Source: Lacrimispora defluvii
GTDB lineage: Bacteria; Bacillota; Clostridia; Lachnospirales; Lachnospiraceae
DNA length: 64,000 nucleotides
Direction: 5' to 3'
Assembly (NCBI GenBank): GCA_013036995.1
Contig: JAAOXG010000059.1
Coordinates: 56,924 to 120,923, forward strand
This document shows, in pieces, positions 43,521 through 52,857 of the stretch; within the stretch, counting starts at the first letter, position 1; each line of letters begins with the position of its first letter. Position numbers and translations under genes: made by a program. The notes under the pieces were generated by a model that had not been told where the DNA came from, searched no databases, and was given only the letters and a program-made list of their open reading frames with translations.

Positions 43521-43724
43521 ATGTCAGGAAAATCTAACACTACAAATGTACCAGAAGCAAAAGAAGCAATGGATCGTTTCAAAATGGAAGTAGCAAACGA
43601 ATTAGGTGTACCGTTAACAAATGGATACAACGGTAACTTAACTTCCGCACAGAATGGTTCCGTAGGCGGATATATGGTTAAGAAAATGATCGAAGCCTAT
43701 GAAAGACAGATTGCAGGAAAATAA
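43521..43724 (+). CDS. Alpha/beta-type small acid-soluble spore protein
   Basis: The 67-residue protein starts at the ATG at 43521 behind AAAAGGAGGC. It carries the SASP pattern: PEAKEAMDRFKMEVANELGV, then GYNGNLTSAQNGSVGGYMVK and KMIEAYERQIAGK. The GPR protease site lies in the first block (here FKMEVA). These proteins coat and protect spore DNA and are degraded on germination. It is monocistronic with a strong terminator, so it is a firm marker that the host sporulates. Confidence 0.96.
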   Translation: MSGKSNTTNVPEAKEAMDRFKMEVANELGVPLTNGYNGNLTSAQNGSVGGYMVKKMIEAYERQIAGK

Positions 43725-43739
43725 TCTGTAACAATTCAA

Positions 43740-43803
43740 AAGGAGCTACAGCCAGTAATCATTCATTTGATTACAAAGGGGCTGTAGCTCCTTTCTTTTT
43801 TTT
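43740..43803 (+). terminator. Intrinsic terminator after the SASP gene
   Basis: A perfect 14 bp stem AAGGAGCTACAGCC/GGCTGTAGCTCCTT (43740-43753, 43780-43793) contains an inner GTAATC/GATTAC stem. It is followed by TCTTTTTTTTT. Confidence 0.96.
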
Positions 43804-43865
43804 GTTGTATAATTTCCGTATTCATACTATAATAGTTTGGAAAAATAATGTGAGGAACGTAGTAT

Positions 43866-44429
43866 ATGAGAGTAATAGCTGGAAAAGCCAGAAGGCTTAT
43901 TTTAAAGACCATAGAAGGTCTGGATACAAGACCGACAACCGACCGGATAAAGGAAACACTTTTTAATATGATACATGACAGTATTTACGATTGCTGCTTT
44001 CTGGATTTGTTTTCCGGAAGCGGAGCGATTGGAATAGAAGCTTTAAGCAGGGGAGCAAAGCTGGCAGTTTTTGTGGAACAAAACCCAAAAGCAGCAGAAT
44101 GCATCCGGGAAAACTTAAAGTCTACCAGACTGGAAACCGATGCCGTGGTGATGAACTGCGATGTACTGACTGCTATGAAGCGGCTGGAAGGAAAAGACTA
44201 TCAGTTTGATGTAGTCTTTATGGACCCCCCATACCGCATGGAATGGGAAAAGAAAGTTCTGGAATATTTCACTGATTCATCTCTGATTGGAGATGAAACC
44301 ACCATCATTATTGAAGCATCCCTGGACACCGATTTTGATTATCTTAACTCTATGGGCTACGAGATTATGAAGGAGAAAAACTACAAAACAAATAAGCATG
44401 TGTTTGTTAAAAGAACAGGAAAAGAATAA
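43866..44429 (+). CDS. rsmD: 16S rRNA (guanine(966)-N(2))-methyltransferase RsmD
   Basis: The 187-residue methyltransferase begins MRVIAGKARRLILKTIEGLD followed by TRPTTDRIKETLFNM, the RsmD signature. The SAM-binding block is FLDLFSGSGAIGIEALSRGA and the catalytic motif is VFMDPPYRM near residue 120. It modifies G966 of 16S rRNA. It is followed 18 bp later by coaD, the near-universal Firmicutes pairing. Confidence 0.96.
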   Translation: MRVIAGKARRLILKTIEGLDTRPTTDRIKETLFNMIHDSIYDCCFLDLFSGSGAIGIEALSRGAKLAVFVEQNPKAAECIRENLKSTRLETDAVVMNCDVLTAMKRLEGKDYQFDVVFMDPPYRMEWEKKVLEYFTDSSLIGDETTIIIEASLDTDFDYLNSMGYEIMKEKNYKTNKHVFVKRTGKE

Positions 44430-44447
44430 ATAAAAGGAAGTAACAAT

Positions 44448-44936
44448 ATGAGAAAAGCAGTATATCCGGGCAGCTTTGATCCGGTGACGTTTGGCCATCT
44501 TGATATCATTGAGCGCTCGGCAAGAATGTGTGACCATTTAATTATCGGGGTTTTAAATAATTATTCCAAAACTCCGTTGTTTTCTGTAGAAGAACGTGTT
44601 AATATGTTAAAGAGCCTGACTAGTAATTTTGCTAATGTTGAAGTAAAATCCTTTGGCGGGCTGATGATAGATTTTGTACGAGCCAATCAGGCGGATGCGG
44701 TTGTCCGCGGACTTCGCGCTGTAACAGATTTTGAATACGAATTACAGATTGCACAGACAAACCGGGTGATTGCACCAGAGGTGGATACTGTGTTTTTAAC
44801 AACGAATTTAAAGTATTCTTATCTAAGCTCCAGCATTGTGAAGGAGATTGCCTCTTATGGCGGTGAGATAAACGCGTTTGTGCCGGAAGAGATAGCAGAA
44901 CGTGTAAGGAAAAAAATAGAAGATAGAACGAAATAA
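44448..44936 (+). CDS. coaD: Phosphopantetheine adenylyltransferase
   Basis: The 162-residue enzyme makes dephospho-CoA from 4'-phosphopantetheine. It has the nucleotidyltransferase motif [16 protein letters not shown] at the start, then [17 protein letters not shown] near residue 86 and the [14 protein letters not shown] block ([15 protein letters not shown]) near 125. Length is typical. It follows rsmD and precedes a coiled-coil protein of unknown role. Confidence 0.97.
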   Translation: MRKAVYPGSFDPVTFGHLDIIERSARMCDHLIIGVLNNYSKTPLFSVEERVNMLKSLTSNFANVEVKSFGGLMIDFVRANQADAVVRGLRAVTDFEYELQIAQTNRVIAPEVDTVFLTTNLKYSYLSSSIVKEIASYGGEINAFVPEEIAERVRKKIEDRTK

Positions 44937-44955
44937 AGCAAGGAGTGTCCGTATT

Positions 44956-45537
44956 ATGATGAGCAGAATTGAACAGTTAATCGGTGAAATCGAAGAATAT
45001 ATTGACAGTTGTAAGTACCAGCCCCTTTCTAACAGCAAGATTGTGGTAAACAAAGATGAACTGGAAGAGCTGCTGGTGGAACTTCGCCTTCGAATTCCGG
45101 ATGAGATCAAGCAGTACCAGAAGATTATCAGCAACAGGGATGCCATCATGGGGGAAGCACGTCAGCAGGCAGATTCCATTTTAGCCCAGGCCAATGCCCA
45201 GACCAATGAACTGGTAAATGAACACGAGATTATGCAAAAAGCTTATGCTCAGGCCAATGAGATTATTGAACAGGCTCAGGTTCAGGCACAGCAGATCGTT
45301 GAACAGGCAGTTGCCGATGCAAACGGCATTCGTCAAAGCTCCGTTCAATATACAGATGATATGTTAAAGAGTCTGCAGACAATCATCAGTCACTCCATGG
45401 AGGGCGCACAGGGGCGTTTTGACGCTTTTATGACTTCCATGCAGTCAAGCTACGATATTGTTTCTTCTAACCGTCAGGAGCTGACAGGAGCTGTTATGCA
45501 GACGGCAGAAGGACTGGAAAACGGGTCAGCAGAATAA
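44956..45537 (+). CDS. Coiled-coil protein, DivIVA/ATPase-subunit-H-like
   Basis: The 193-residue protein is rich in Gln, Ala and Glu. A coiled-coil region from about residue 60 to 125 (AREQADSILAQANAQ-like heptads: EARQQADSILAQANAQTNEL, QAYAQANEIIEQAQVQAQQI) resembles V-type ATPase subunit H or DivIVA C-terminal regions. AAGGAG lies upstream of the ATG. It follows coaD in related Lachnospiraceae as far as I recall. The function is unknown; a scaffolding or division-site role is only a guess. Its 3' end overlaps the convergent ylbJ gene by 44 bp. Confidence 0.8.
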   Translation: MMSRIEQLIGEIEEYIDSCKYQPLSNSKIVVNKDELEELLVELRLRIPDEIKQYQKIISNRDAIMGEARQQADSILAQANAQTNELVNEHEIMQKAYAQANEIIEQAQVQAQQIVEQAVADANGIRQSSVQYTDDMLKSLQTIISHSMEGAQGRFDAFMTSMQSSYDIVSSNRQELTGAVMQTAEGLENGSAE

Positions 45538-46420
45538 ACAGTAGAATTGTCAGGAGAGTATGTATTGCTTTCCATGCTACATAGTGCCGGATGGATAATC
45601 CGGCATTTTTTATGACACTCTTTGTCTGAAACACACCGGATAAACCTCCGAAGGCAGTAGCCCCGCTGATCCATAAACCGCCCATAGTACCGGAGAATAC
45701 ATGGGAAACAGCCTGGATTCCTGTGGTGATTTCCACAAAACCAAGAACCACGGCTTTATATTCGGGAGAAAGAACAGGAAGCTTTGTAATATAGAAAGCC
45801 AGGATGGAAAAAAGCATTATATAGCCGCCGATTTTTACCATTACCTCACAGGAGCTCATAAGGCTTTCATCGAAGGACTTTACAGATTCTTTTGAAACCG
45901 GCATGGAGCGGAACGGACGATCCACCTTGTAACAGAACCGGGCAGCCAATGCTACTGGTATGACAGGGGCATAAATGCAAAACAGGAGCATCCAGACCGG
46001 AACACTCTCTGGCAGTCCAGAGGCTGCATATCCCAAAAGAAACATGGGGCTGGGGTGGTTACAGATTGCTAATAAGTATTTTCCTTCCTTTTGTGTAATC
46101 CGGTTGTCATCCATAAATTCGCTGCAGGTTTTAGCACCCATGGGATAGCCGCAGAGCAGTCCGGAGACAAAGGTATAGCACCCGGCATCAGACAGACAGA
46201 AAAAACGGTACAGAAGCTGTCTGACCGGAAAAATCAGAATATGTATGGCATTTAGGGAAACAATTACATTGGAACAGATCATAAACGGCAGGAGAGTGGG
46301 TACTACCACACTGCCCCAGAGAATCAGTCCGCTTTTGGCTCCTTCAAATGCGGTATCATGAAAAATAAGCAGCGCAAAGAGTGCGGCTACAGAAAGAATA
46401 CGGAAAAAGGATTTTTTCAT
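45494..46420 (-). CDS. ylbJ: Sporulation integral membrane protein YlbJ-like
   Basis: The product is 308 residues from the ATG at 46420 (MKKSFFRILSVAALFALLIF). It has about eight hydrophobic segments with two nucleoside-recognition (gate) domain repeats: LWGSVVVPTLLPFMICSNVI and SCEVMVKIGGYIMLFSILAF. The motif GLLCGYPMGAKTCSEFMDD is typical of YlbJ. In Bacillus YlbJ is needed for spore cortex formation. The upstream ribosome site (CAGGTG) is weak. It converges on, and overlaps by 44 bp, the coiled-coil gene next to coaD; ylbJ lies close to coaD in Bacillus too. Confidence 0.88.
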   Translation of the reverse strand: MKKSFFRILSVAALFALLIFHDTAFEGAKSGLILWGSVVVPTLLPFMICSNVIVSLNAIHILIFPVRQLLYRFFCLSDAGCYTFVSGLLCGYPMGAKTCSEFMDDNRITQKEGKYLLAICNHPSPMFLLGYAASGLPESVPVWMLLFCIYAPVIPVALAARFCYKVDRPFRSMPVSKESVKSFDESLMSSCEVMVKIGGYIMLFSILAFYITKLPVLSPEYKAVVLGFVEITTGIQAVSHVFSGTMGGLWISGATAFGGLSGVFQTKSVIKNAGLSIRHYVAWKAIHTLLTILLFILLTRFPVLLPSA

Positions 46421-46472
46421 ACGCACCTGAATAGATTGTTTTATACAATTATATTGAGAAGGCAAGATTGAT

Positions 46473-47282
46473 ATGATGGTGATTATTTTTTTAATCCTGA
46501 TCCTTTCTGTATTTCATGTGACCATGATTGATTATCTGTATAATAATCCGACGTTTTATCAGCTGAATGCCTATACATGGGAAAGTGATGATTTCAGAAG
46601 TATGCAGCTTGGAAATATAGTTGCTGACTTAAAAGATATTGATTACGATACCCTGACTTCCCTGATGGTAGAGCATCAGTATGATTTAACAAAAGTAAAA
46701 GATTTAACCGTACATACCGACAGACTTTTAAAAATAAAACCTGCAGAGTACCGGAAATTAAAAAAGGCATATGAAATCATACTGGGTGATTTAAAGTATT
46801 TTCCAGTACCTGAAAATGCCAATCCTGATTTTCCTGATGTGAAATTCCAAAATGGCTGGATGGAAAGCCGCAGCTATGGAGGAGAGCGGGGACATGAAGG
46901 CTGTGATGTGATGGGAAACACAAAACCAAGAGGAACGTATCCCATTATCAGTATCAGCGACGGAGTGGTGGAAAAGGTGGGCTGGCTGGAAAAAGGCGGC
47001 TGGAGGCTGGGGATACGGCCACCTGGAGGGGCATATTTATATTATGCCCATCTCTACAGTTACAGCAAAGAGTGGAAAAAAGGTGATAAGGTGACAGCAG
47101 GAGAGCTGCTGGGATTTATGGGTGATACCGGATACAGTAAAGTAGAAGGTACTACTGGTAATTTTGATGTACACCTTCATCTGGGAATCTATATCCGGAC
47201 GGATAACAACGAAGAGATGAGTGTAAACCCCTACTGGGTATTAAAATATCTGGAGAAATACCGGTTGAAATATTCATATTAG
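46473..47282 (+). CDS. Membrane-anchored M23 family peptidase
   Basis: The 269-residue protein has an N-terminal hydrophobic segment (VIIFLILILSVFHVTMIDYL), likely a signal anchor that leaves the rest outside. The C-terminal M23/LytM domain has the zinc ligands His and Asp in RGHEGCDVMGN near residue 146 and HLHLG near 243. The catalytic region YYAHLYSYSKEWKKGDKV, then AGELLGFMGDTG, is standard. Such enzymes cut peptidoglycan cross-links or act in sporulation signalling. It is divergent from ylbJ. Confidence 0.9.
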   Translation: MMVIIFLILILSVFHVTMIDYLYNNPTFYQLNAYTWESDDFRSMQLGNIVADLKDIDYDTLTSLMVEHQYDLTKVKDLTVHTDRLLKIKPAEYRKLKKAYEIILGDLKYFPVPENANPDFPDVKFQNGWMESRSYGGERGHEGCDVMGNTKPRGTYPIISISDGVVEKVGWLEKGGWRLGIRPPGGAYLYYAHLYSYSKEWKKGDKVTAGELLGFMGDTGYSKVEGTTGNFDVHLHLGIYIRTDNNEEMSVNPYWVLKYLEKYRLKYSY

Positions 47283-47325
47283 TATATTAAGATTGCTTAC
47301 ATAGAGATGAAATGGGAGTAAAAAA

Positions 47326-48690
47326 GTGAAAGAAATCAAGATTTCGGAAGAATTTTTAAACAGAATGAGGGACTTGCTGGGAGAAGAAGATTATAAAGCC
47401 TACCTAAAAAGCTTTGAGGAAGAACGGCTGTATGGACTGCGTGTCAATACAGGGAAGATTTCCCCCGAAGCGTTTATGGAAATGACATCGTTAAAGCTTC
47501 ATCCCGTTCCATGGATCAACAACGGATTTTATTATGAAGGAGAACAGCGTCCTGCAAAAGATCCTTATTATTACGCCGGACTTTATTATCTGCAGGAACC
47601 CAGCGCCATGACACCGGCACATATGCTTCCAATCGTGCCGGGTGATAAGGTCCTGGATCTTTGTGCTGCTCCGGGAGGCAAAAGCACGGAACTTGGGGCA
47701 AAGTTAAAGGGAAAGGGGCTCCTGGTCTCTAATGATATCAGCAATTCCAGAGCACGTGCACTGTTAAAAAATCTGGAGCTGTGGGGAATTGAAAATATCT
47801 GTGTTACCAGCGAGGAACCTCAAAAACTAAAAACAACATTTACTGGTTTCTTTGATAAAATTCTTGTGGATGCGCCCTGTTCCGGAGAAGGGATGTTTCG
47901 AAAAGACGCAGACATGGTAAAAAGCTATGAAGAGCATGGGCCGGAATACTACTGTGCAATTCAGAAGGATATCGTTGGACATGCAGTGGACATGCTGGCT
48001 CCCGGTGGACTTATGATGTATTCCACCTGTACCTTCTCCATTTGTGAAAACGAAGATATCATCCGTCTGATCCTGGATAATCATACTGATATGGAACTGG
48101 TAAAGCTGCCGCTGTTTGAAGGAGCTTCCGACGGAATCGGTCTGTCAGGCTGCCTGCGTCTGTTTCCCCATAAGATTAAGGGAGAGGGCCATTTTATGGC
48201 ACTTTTAAAGAAAAAGGGCGGACCGGCTGGGACAGAAGAAACAAAAACCGGTAGGAAAAAGGAAAAAGAGCTTCCAAAAGAGCTTTCCCAGTTTCTTTCC
48301 CTGATATCAAAACCTCTCATCAGCTCCCGTATTGAGATAAAGAATGACTGCGTGTATTATCTACCGGAATATTTTCCGGAAAGCGGAGGAAAACTCCGTT
48401 ATCTGCGAACAGGCCTTTGCCTTGGTGAGATGAAAAAAGAACGGTTTGAACCTTCTCAGGCGCTGGCCCAGTCTTTAAGAATGGAAGAATTTAAACAAAC
48501 TCTTTCATTTCAAAAAGATGATGAGAGAGTGATCCGGTATTTAAAAGGAGAAACTGTTTTTTTAACAGAAACGGAAGAACGAATAAAGGGCTGGTGCTTA
48601 ATCTGCGTAGACGGATTCCCTCTGGGATTTGCAAAAGGCAATGGCGATACCCTTAAAAATAAATACTATCCGGGATGGCGGTGGCAGTGA
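47326..48690 (+). CDS. NOL1/NOP2/sun (RsmF-like) rRNA cytosine-C5 methyltransferase
   Basis: The 454-residue protein starts at the GTG at 47326, 7 bp after GGGAG. The methyltransferase domain has the SAM site LDLCAAPGGKSTELGAKLKG near residue 110 and the catalytic cysteines in VDAPCSGEGMFRKD and MYSTCTFS. The C-terminal extension (RsmF-B methyltransferase-associated and PUA-like parts; QALAQSLRMEEFKQTLSF) matches RsmF family members. The target is probably 16S or 23S rRNA cytidines. Its stop overlaps the start of the next gene in TGATG, implying coupling. Confidence 0.92.
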   Translation: MKEIKISEEFLNRMRDLLGEEDYKAYLKSFEEERLYGLRVNTGKISPEAFMEMTSLKLHPVPWINNGFYYEGEQRPAKDPYYYAGLYYLQEPSAMTPAHMLPIVPGDKVLDLCAAPGGKSTELGAKLKGKGLLVSNDISNSRARALLKNLELWGIENICVTSEEPQKLKTTFTGFFDKILVDAPCSGEGMFRKDADMVKSYEEHGPEYYCAIQKDIVGHAVDMLAPGGLMMYSTCTFSICENEDIIRLILDNHTDMELVKLPLFEGASDGIGLSGCLRLFPHKIKGEGHFMALLKKKGGPAGTEETKTGRKKEKELPKELSQFLSLISKPLISSRIEIKNDCVYYLPEYFPESGGKLRYLRTGLCLGEMKKERFEPSQALAQSLRMEEFKQTLSFQKDDERVIRYLKGETVFLTETEERIKGWCLICVDGFPLGFAKGNGDTLKNKYYPGWRWQ

Positions 48691-49436
48691 TGAAAGAGAT
48701 TCGATTAGATAAATATTTAACTGAAATGGGAGAAGGTACAAGAAGTCAGATCAAAGAGATGGCAAGAAAAGGCAGAATTACCGTTGACGGAATTCCAGAG
48801 AAAAAATCAGAGCGCAAAATTATACCGGACCAGAATGTCATTGCTGTTGACGGAAGAACGATCTCTTACGCAGAATTTGAATATTATATGCTGTGCAAGC
48901 CTCAGGGGGTTGTATCAGCGACGGAAGATAAACGGTATCAGACAGTGATTGACTTAATTACCGATCGAAAGCGGGGCGATTTATTTCCGGTAGGAAGACT
49001 GGATATTGATACAGAAGGCCTTCTTCTTATTACCAATGACGGAGATCTGGCTCATCAGCTTTTATCTCCCAAAAAGCATGTGGATAAGGTGTACTATGCA
49101 AAAATAGACGGAGAGATTCCTGCAGATGCAGCCAAGCGCATGGAGGAGGGAGTGGAACTGGAAGATGGGACTTTAACCATGCCTGCCCGTCTTGAAATTC
49201 TGGAATACGGAAAACCTTCCACCATTCTTCTTACCATCAGGGAAGGAAAATTCCATCAGGTAAAACGAATGTTTGAAGCGCTGGGGTGCAGTGTGGTATA
49301 CTTAAAGAGACTCTCTATGGGCAGTTTAAAGCTGGATGAGAATTTACAGCCGGGAGATTACCGCCCCCTTACAATAGAAGAGATTGACTTATTAAAGAGC
49401 CATGGAAAGGAAGAAAAAACAAAAGATGTTAAATGA
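48690..49436 (+). CDS. RsuA/RluB family pseudouridine synthase
   Basis: The product is 248 residues from the ATG at 48690, whose first base is the last base of the upstream stop. An S4 RNA-binding domain (IRLDKYLTEMGEGTRSQIKE) is followed by the catalytic domain with the nucleophile Asp in VGRLDIDTEGLLLITNDGDL near residue 103. The RsuA/RluB block TIREGKFHQVKRMFEALGC is present near 190. It isomerises uridine in rRNA; RsuA (16S) and RluB (23S) cannot be separated from sequence here. Confidence 0.92.
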   Translation: MKEIRLDKYLTEMGEGTRSQIKEMARKGRITVDGIPEKKSERKIIPDQNVIAVDGRTISYAEFEYYMLCKPQGVVSATEDKRYQTVIDLITDRKRGDLFPVGRLDIDTEGLLLITNDGDLAHQLLSPKKHVDKVYYAKIDGEIPADAAKRMEEGVELEDGTLTMPARLEILEYGKPSTILLTIREGKFHQVKRMFEALGCSVVYLKRLSMGSLKLDENLQPGDYRPLTIEEIDLLKSHGKEEKTKDVK

Positions 49437-50091
49437 GAAAAAGGCCGTGATTTTTGATCTGGATGGAACCCTGGTGGATTCCATGTGGATGTGGAAATCC
49501 ATTGATATAGAATTTTTAGGAAGCAGGGGAATACCCTGTCCGGAAGATTTAGAAAAAGAGATTGAAGGAATGAGCTTTACAGAAACTGCCTTTTATTTTA
49601 AAGAGCGTTTTAAACTTACAGAATCTATGGAAGAGATCAAGGGGATCTGGACAGATATGTCTCTGGATAAATATAAGAATGAAGTCCCCTTAAAAGCGGG
49701 AGCAGGAGAATTTCTGGCTTATCTGGCATCCCAGGGCCTTTCCATGGGAATTGCCACCAGCAATGGCAGAGAGATGGTGGATGCGGTGATTGATTCCTTA
49801 AAAATCGGGAAGTATTTTAATGTAGTAGCTACTTCCTGTGAGGTTGCGGCAGGGAAGCCTGCACCGGATATTTATTTAAAAGTGGCAAAGAAGCTTAACG
49901 TCTTACCGTCACAGTGTCTGGTGTTTGAGGATGTTCCGGCAGGAATACTGGCAGGGAAACGTGCCGGAATGACAGTCTGTGCCATAGATGACGGATTTTC
50001 CAAAGCAATGGAAGCGGAAAAACGGGAACTTGCCGATTATTTTATTTACGATTATTACCAGCTGTTAGAAAGAAATGGAGTTCAATCATGA
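49426..50091 (+). CDS. HAD-IA family hydrolase (beta-phosphoglucomutase-like)
   Basis: The product is 221 residues from the ATG at 49426 (MLNEKKAVIFDLDGTLVDSM); an in-frame ATG at 49402 is possible. The HAD motifs are present: DLDGTLVDS (nucleophile and acid), IATSNG near residue 113, and the late KPAPDIYLKVAKKLNVLPSQ with CLVFEDVPAGILAGKRAGM. Such enzymes dephosphorylate or isomerise sugar phosphates. The Trp-rich cap segment MWMWKSIDIEFLG is distinctive. It overlaps the preceding gene by 11 bp and the next by 4 bp. Confidence 0.9.
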   Translation: MLNEKKAVIFDLDGTLVDSMWMWKSIDIEFLGSRGIPCPEDLEKEIEGMSFTETAFYFKERFKLTESMEEIKGIWTDMSLDKYKNEVPLKAGAGEFLAYLASQGLSMGIATSNGREMVDAVIDSLKIGKYFNVVATSCEVAAGKPAPDIYLKVAKKLNVLPSQCLVFEDVPAGILAGKRAGMTVCAIDDGFSKAMEAEKRELADYFIYDYYQLLERNGVQS

Positions 50092-52025
50092 TGCACGACT
50101 ATCTACCGATCACCAGGGCGGACATGAATATCCGGGGGTGGAAACAATGTGACTTTGTCTATGTAACAGGGGATGCCTATGTAGACCACCCATCCTTTGG
50201 ACACGCTATAATCAGCCGTCTGTTAGAGGCACATGGATATAAGGTTGGAATCATAGCGCAGCCTGACTGGAAAGATCCCTCCAGTATTTCTGTTCTTGGT
50301 GAGCCAAGGCTTGGATTTCTGGTTTCCGGCGGAAATATGGATTCTATGGTGAATCATTATTCCGTTTCCAAGAAAAGACGTCAGCAGGATTCCTACACAC
50401 CTGGAGGAGTTATGGGAAAGCGTCCGGACTATGCCACTACAGTTTACTGCAATCTCATTCGCTCTGTTTATAAAAAAGCACCTGTTATAATCGGAGGAAT
50501 TGAAGCCAGTTTAAGGCGTCTTGCTCATTATGATTACTGGTCAGACCGTCTGAAACACTCCATTTTGATTGATTCTCAGGCAGATTTAATCTCCTATGGA
50601 ATGGGGGAAAAATCCATTGTGGAAATCGCAGATGCCTTAAACAGCGGCATTGATATCCGGGATATTACCTTTGTAGAGGGAACGGTTTACAAAACAGACA
50701 GCCTGGAATCGGTGTATGATGCACTTGTTCTTCCTTCATATGAGAATATGAAAAAAGATAAGCTGGAGTATGCAAGGAGTTATTATATTCAGTATGGTAA
50801 TACAGATCCTTTTATCGGAAAGCGTCTTGTGGAACCCTATAAGGACAATTTATACGTGGTACAGAATCCACCGGCAAAACCGCTGTCAACGGAGGAGATG
50901 GACCGGGTTTATTCCCTGCCTTATATGAGAAATTACCATCCTTCCTATGAAGAACTGGGCGGAGTACCGGCGATCAGGGAAATTAAGTTCAGTCTTATCA
51001 GCAACCGCGGCTGTTTCGGAGCCTGCAGCTTCTGCGCCCTTACCTTCCATCAGGGACGGATTATACAGGCCAGAAGTCATGATTCCCTGATTGAGGAAGC
51101 GAAATGGCTGACCAATGAACCGGATTTTAAAGGCTATATCCATGATGTGGGCGGTCCCACTGCGGATTTCCGCTATCCAGCCTGTGAAAAGCAGATCGGG
51201 AAAGGCGCCTGTCCCAATAAGCAGTGTCTGTTTCCGGAACCCTGTAAGAATTTAAGGGCAGACCATTCCGATTATATTGAGCTTTTAAGAAAGTTAAGAA
51301 ATCTACCCAGGGTAAAGAAAGTATTTATCCGTTCCGGAATCCGTTTTGATTACGTGCTTGCAGATCCGGGTAAGAAATTCTTAAAAGAGCTTTGTGAATA
51401 TCATGTCAGCGGTCAGTTAAAGGTAGCACCGGAGCATGTAGCGGACAATGTTCTCAGCAAAATGGGAAAACCAAGAAATGATGTCTATCGTAAGTTCGTA
51501 AAGGAATACAACGATATGAACGGACGCCTTGGGTTAAAACAGTATCTGGTTCCATATTTAATGTCCTCCCATCCGGGATCGGGATTAAAGGAAGCCATTG
51601 AGCTTGCCGAGTATCTTAGGGATCTTGGATACATGCCGGAGCAGGTTCAGGATTTTTATCCCACACCTTCTACCATTTCCACCTGTATGTATTACACAGG
51701 CTATGACCCCAGGACCATGGAACCGGTTTATGTTCCCACCAATCCCCATGAAAAAGCAATGCAGAGGGCATTAATCCAATACCGGAATCCAAAAAACTAT
51801 GAGCTGGTGGAAGAGGCTTTAACGAAAGCTGGCAGAACTGATTTGATTGGTTTTGATAAGAAATGCCTGATTCGCCCCAAATCCGGTTTTAAACCTGGAT
51901 TTTCCCAGGGAAAAACGGGAAAAGATAATGGAAATGGGAAAAGAACGGAAATCCCGGCGGGAGGTCAGAGGGACCGAAAGAAAAAGACCATTCGCAATGT
52001 TCATAAGAAATCAACTAAAAAATAA
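50088..52025 (+). CDS. YgiQ family radical SAM protein (UPF0313)
   Basis: The 645-residue protein has the B12-binding-like N-terminus (DYLPITRADMNIRGWKQCDF; YVTGDAYVDHPSFGHAIISR), the radical-SAM cluster CFGACSFCAL near residue 308 and the family block YPACEKQIGKGACPNKQCLF near 365. The lysine/asparagine-rich tail after residue 615 is low complexity. The substrate of YgiQ proteins is unknown. It overlaps the HAD gene by 4 bp (ATGA). Confidence 0.92.
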   Translation: MMHDYLPITRADMNIRGWKQCDFVYVTGDAYVDHPSFGHAIISRLLEAHGYKVGIIAQPDWKDPSSISVLGEPRLGFLVSGGNMDSMVNHYSVSKKRRQQDSYTPGGVMGKRPDYATTVYCNLIRSVYKKAPVIIGGIEASLRRLAHYDYWSDRLKHSILIDSQADLISYGMGEKSIVEIADALNSGIDIRDITFVEGTVYKTDSLESVYDALVLPSYENMKKDKLEYARSYYIQYGNTDPFIGKRLVEPYKDNLYVVQNPPAKPLSTEEMDRVYSLPYMRNYHPSYEELGGVPAIREIKFSLISNRGCFGACSFCALTFHQGRIIQARSHDSLIEEAKWLTNEPDFKGYIHDVGGPTADFRYPACEKQIGKGACPNKQCLFPEPCKNLRADHSDYIELLRKLRNLPRVKKVFIRSGIRFDYVLADPGKKFLKELCEYHVSGQLKVAPEHVADNVLSKMGKPRNDVYRKFVKEYNDMNGRLGLKQYLVPYLMSSHPGSGLKEAIELAEYLRDLGYMPEQVQDFYPTPSTISTCMYYTGYDPRTMEPVYVPTNPHEKAMQRALIQYRNPKNYELVEEALTKAGRTDLIGFDKKCLIRPKSGFKPGFSQGKTGKDNGNGKRTEIPAGGQRDRKKKTIRNVHKKSTKK

Positions 52026-52053
52026 TAAGGATGTCTGATTGAAAGAAGGGATC

Positions 52054-52839
52054 ATGATGAAGGTAGCTATCGTAACGGGAGCGTCTTCCGGTATGGGAAG
52101 AGAGTTTATCATGCAGATTGCCGACCGCTTTGGCGGCATCGGAGAGATCTGGGCAATTGCCAGAAGACAGGAGCGGATTGAAGAATTATCTCCGCTTGTT
52201 CCGGTGAAGGTAAGATCATTTGCCATTGATTTAACAGATGACAGCAGACTTGAGTATCTGCAGGATGTTTTATTTGAAGAAAAACCAGAGGTAAAATGGC
52301 TGATCAATGCTGCCGGTTATGGAAAGATCGGGGCGGCAGGTTCCATTAATTTAAATGATGAACTGGGAATGGTGGATTTAAACTGCAGAGCACTTTGTGC
52401 AGTGACCCATATGGTACTTCCCTATATGTCGGAAAACAGCAGAATCATACAGTTTGCATCTGCGGCTGCTTTTCTGCCACAGCCTGGCTTTGCCATTTAC
52501 GCAGCAACGAAAGCCTTTGTTTTAAGCTACAGCAGGGCCTTAAATGAGGAACTAAAACCAAGGAAAATTCTTGTAACAGCCGTGTGCCCTGGTCCTGTCA
52601 GAACGGAATTTTTTGATGTTGCCGAGGCGACTGGCAGAATTCCTCTCTTTAAAAAGATCGTTATGGCTGATCCTAAAAAGGTAGTGCGGCTGGCCTTATG
52701 TGACAGTATGATGGGAAGGCCGGTTTCTGTATACGGAACGACCATGAAGTTTTTCCGGCTTTTATGTAAGACAGTTCCCCATTCCATAATACTCCGTTTC
52801 ATGAAAGTATTTATGCGGGTAGTGGACAACCGAAGATAA
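52054..52839 (+). CDS. Short-chain dehydrogenase/reductase
   Basis: The product is 261 residues from the ATG at 52054, behind AAGAAGGG. The Rossmann motif is TGASSGMGREF near residue 9, NAAGYGKIG is near 86, and the catalytic Ser-Tyr-Lys is visible in QFASAAAFLPQPGFAIYAATKAF (Y and K near residues 149-153). The substrate is unknown; related proteins are annotated as DltE/YqjQ-like oxidoreductases. It follows ygiQ by 28 bp. Confidence 0.88.
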   Translation: MMKVAIVTGASSGMGREFIMQIADRFGGIGEIWAIARRQERIEELSPLVPVKVRSFAIDLTDDSRLEYLQDVLFEEKPEVKWLINAAGYGKIGAAGSINLNDELGMVDLNCRALCAVTHMVLPYMSENSRIIQFASAAAFLPQPGFAIYAATKAFVLSYSRALNEELKPRKILVTAVCPGPVRTEFFDVAEATGRIPLFKKIVMADPKKVVRLALCDSMMGRPVSVYGTTMKFFRLLCKTVPHSIILRFMKVFMRVVDNRR

Positions 52840-52857
52840 AGAAAGAGGGTTACGAAA

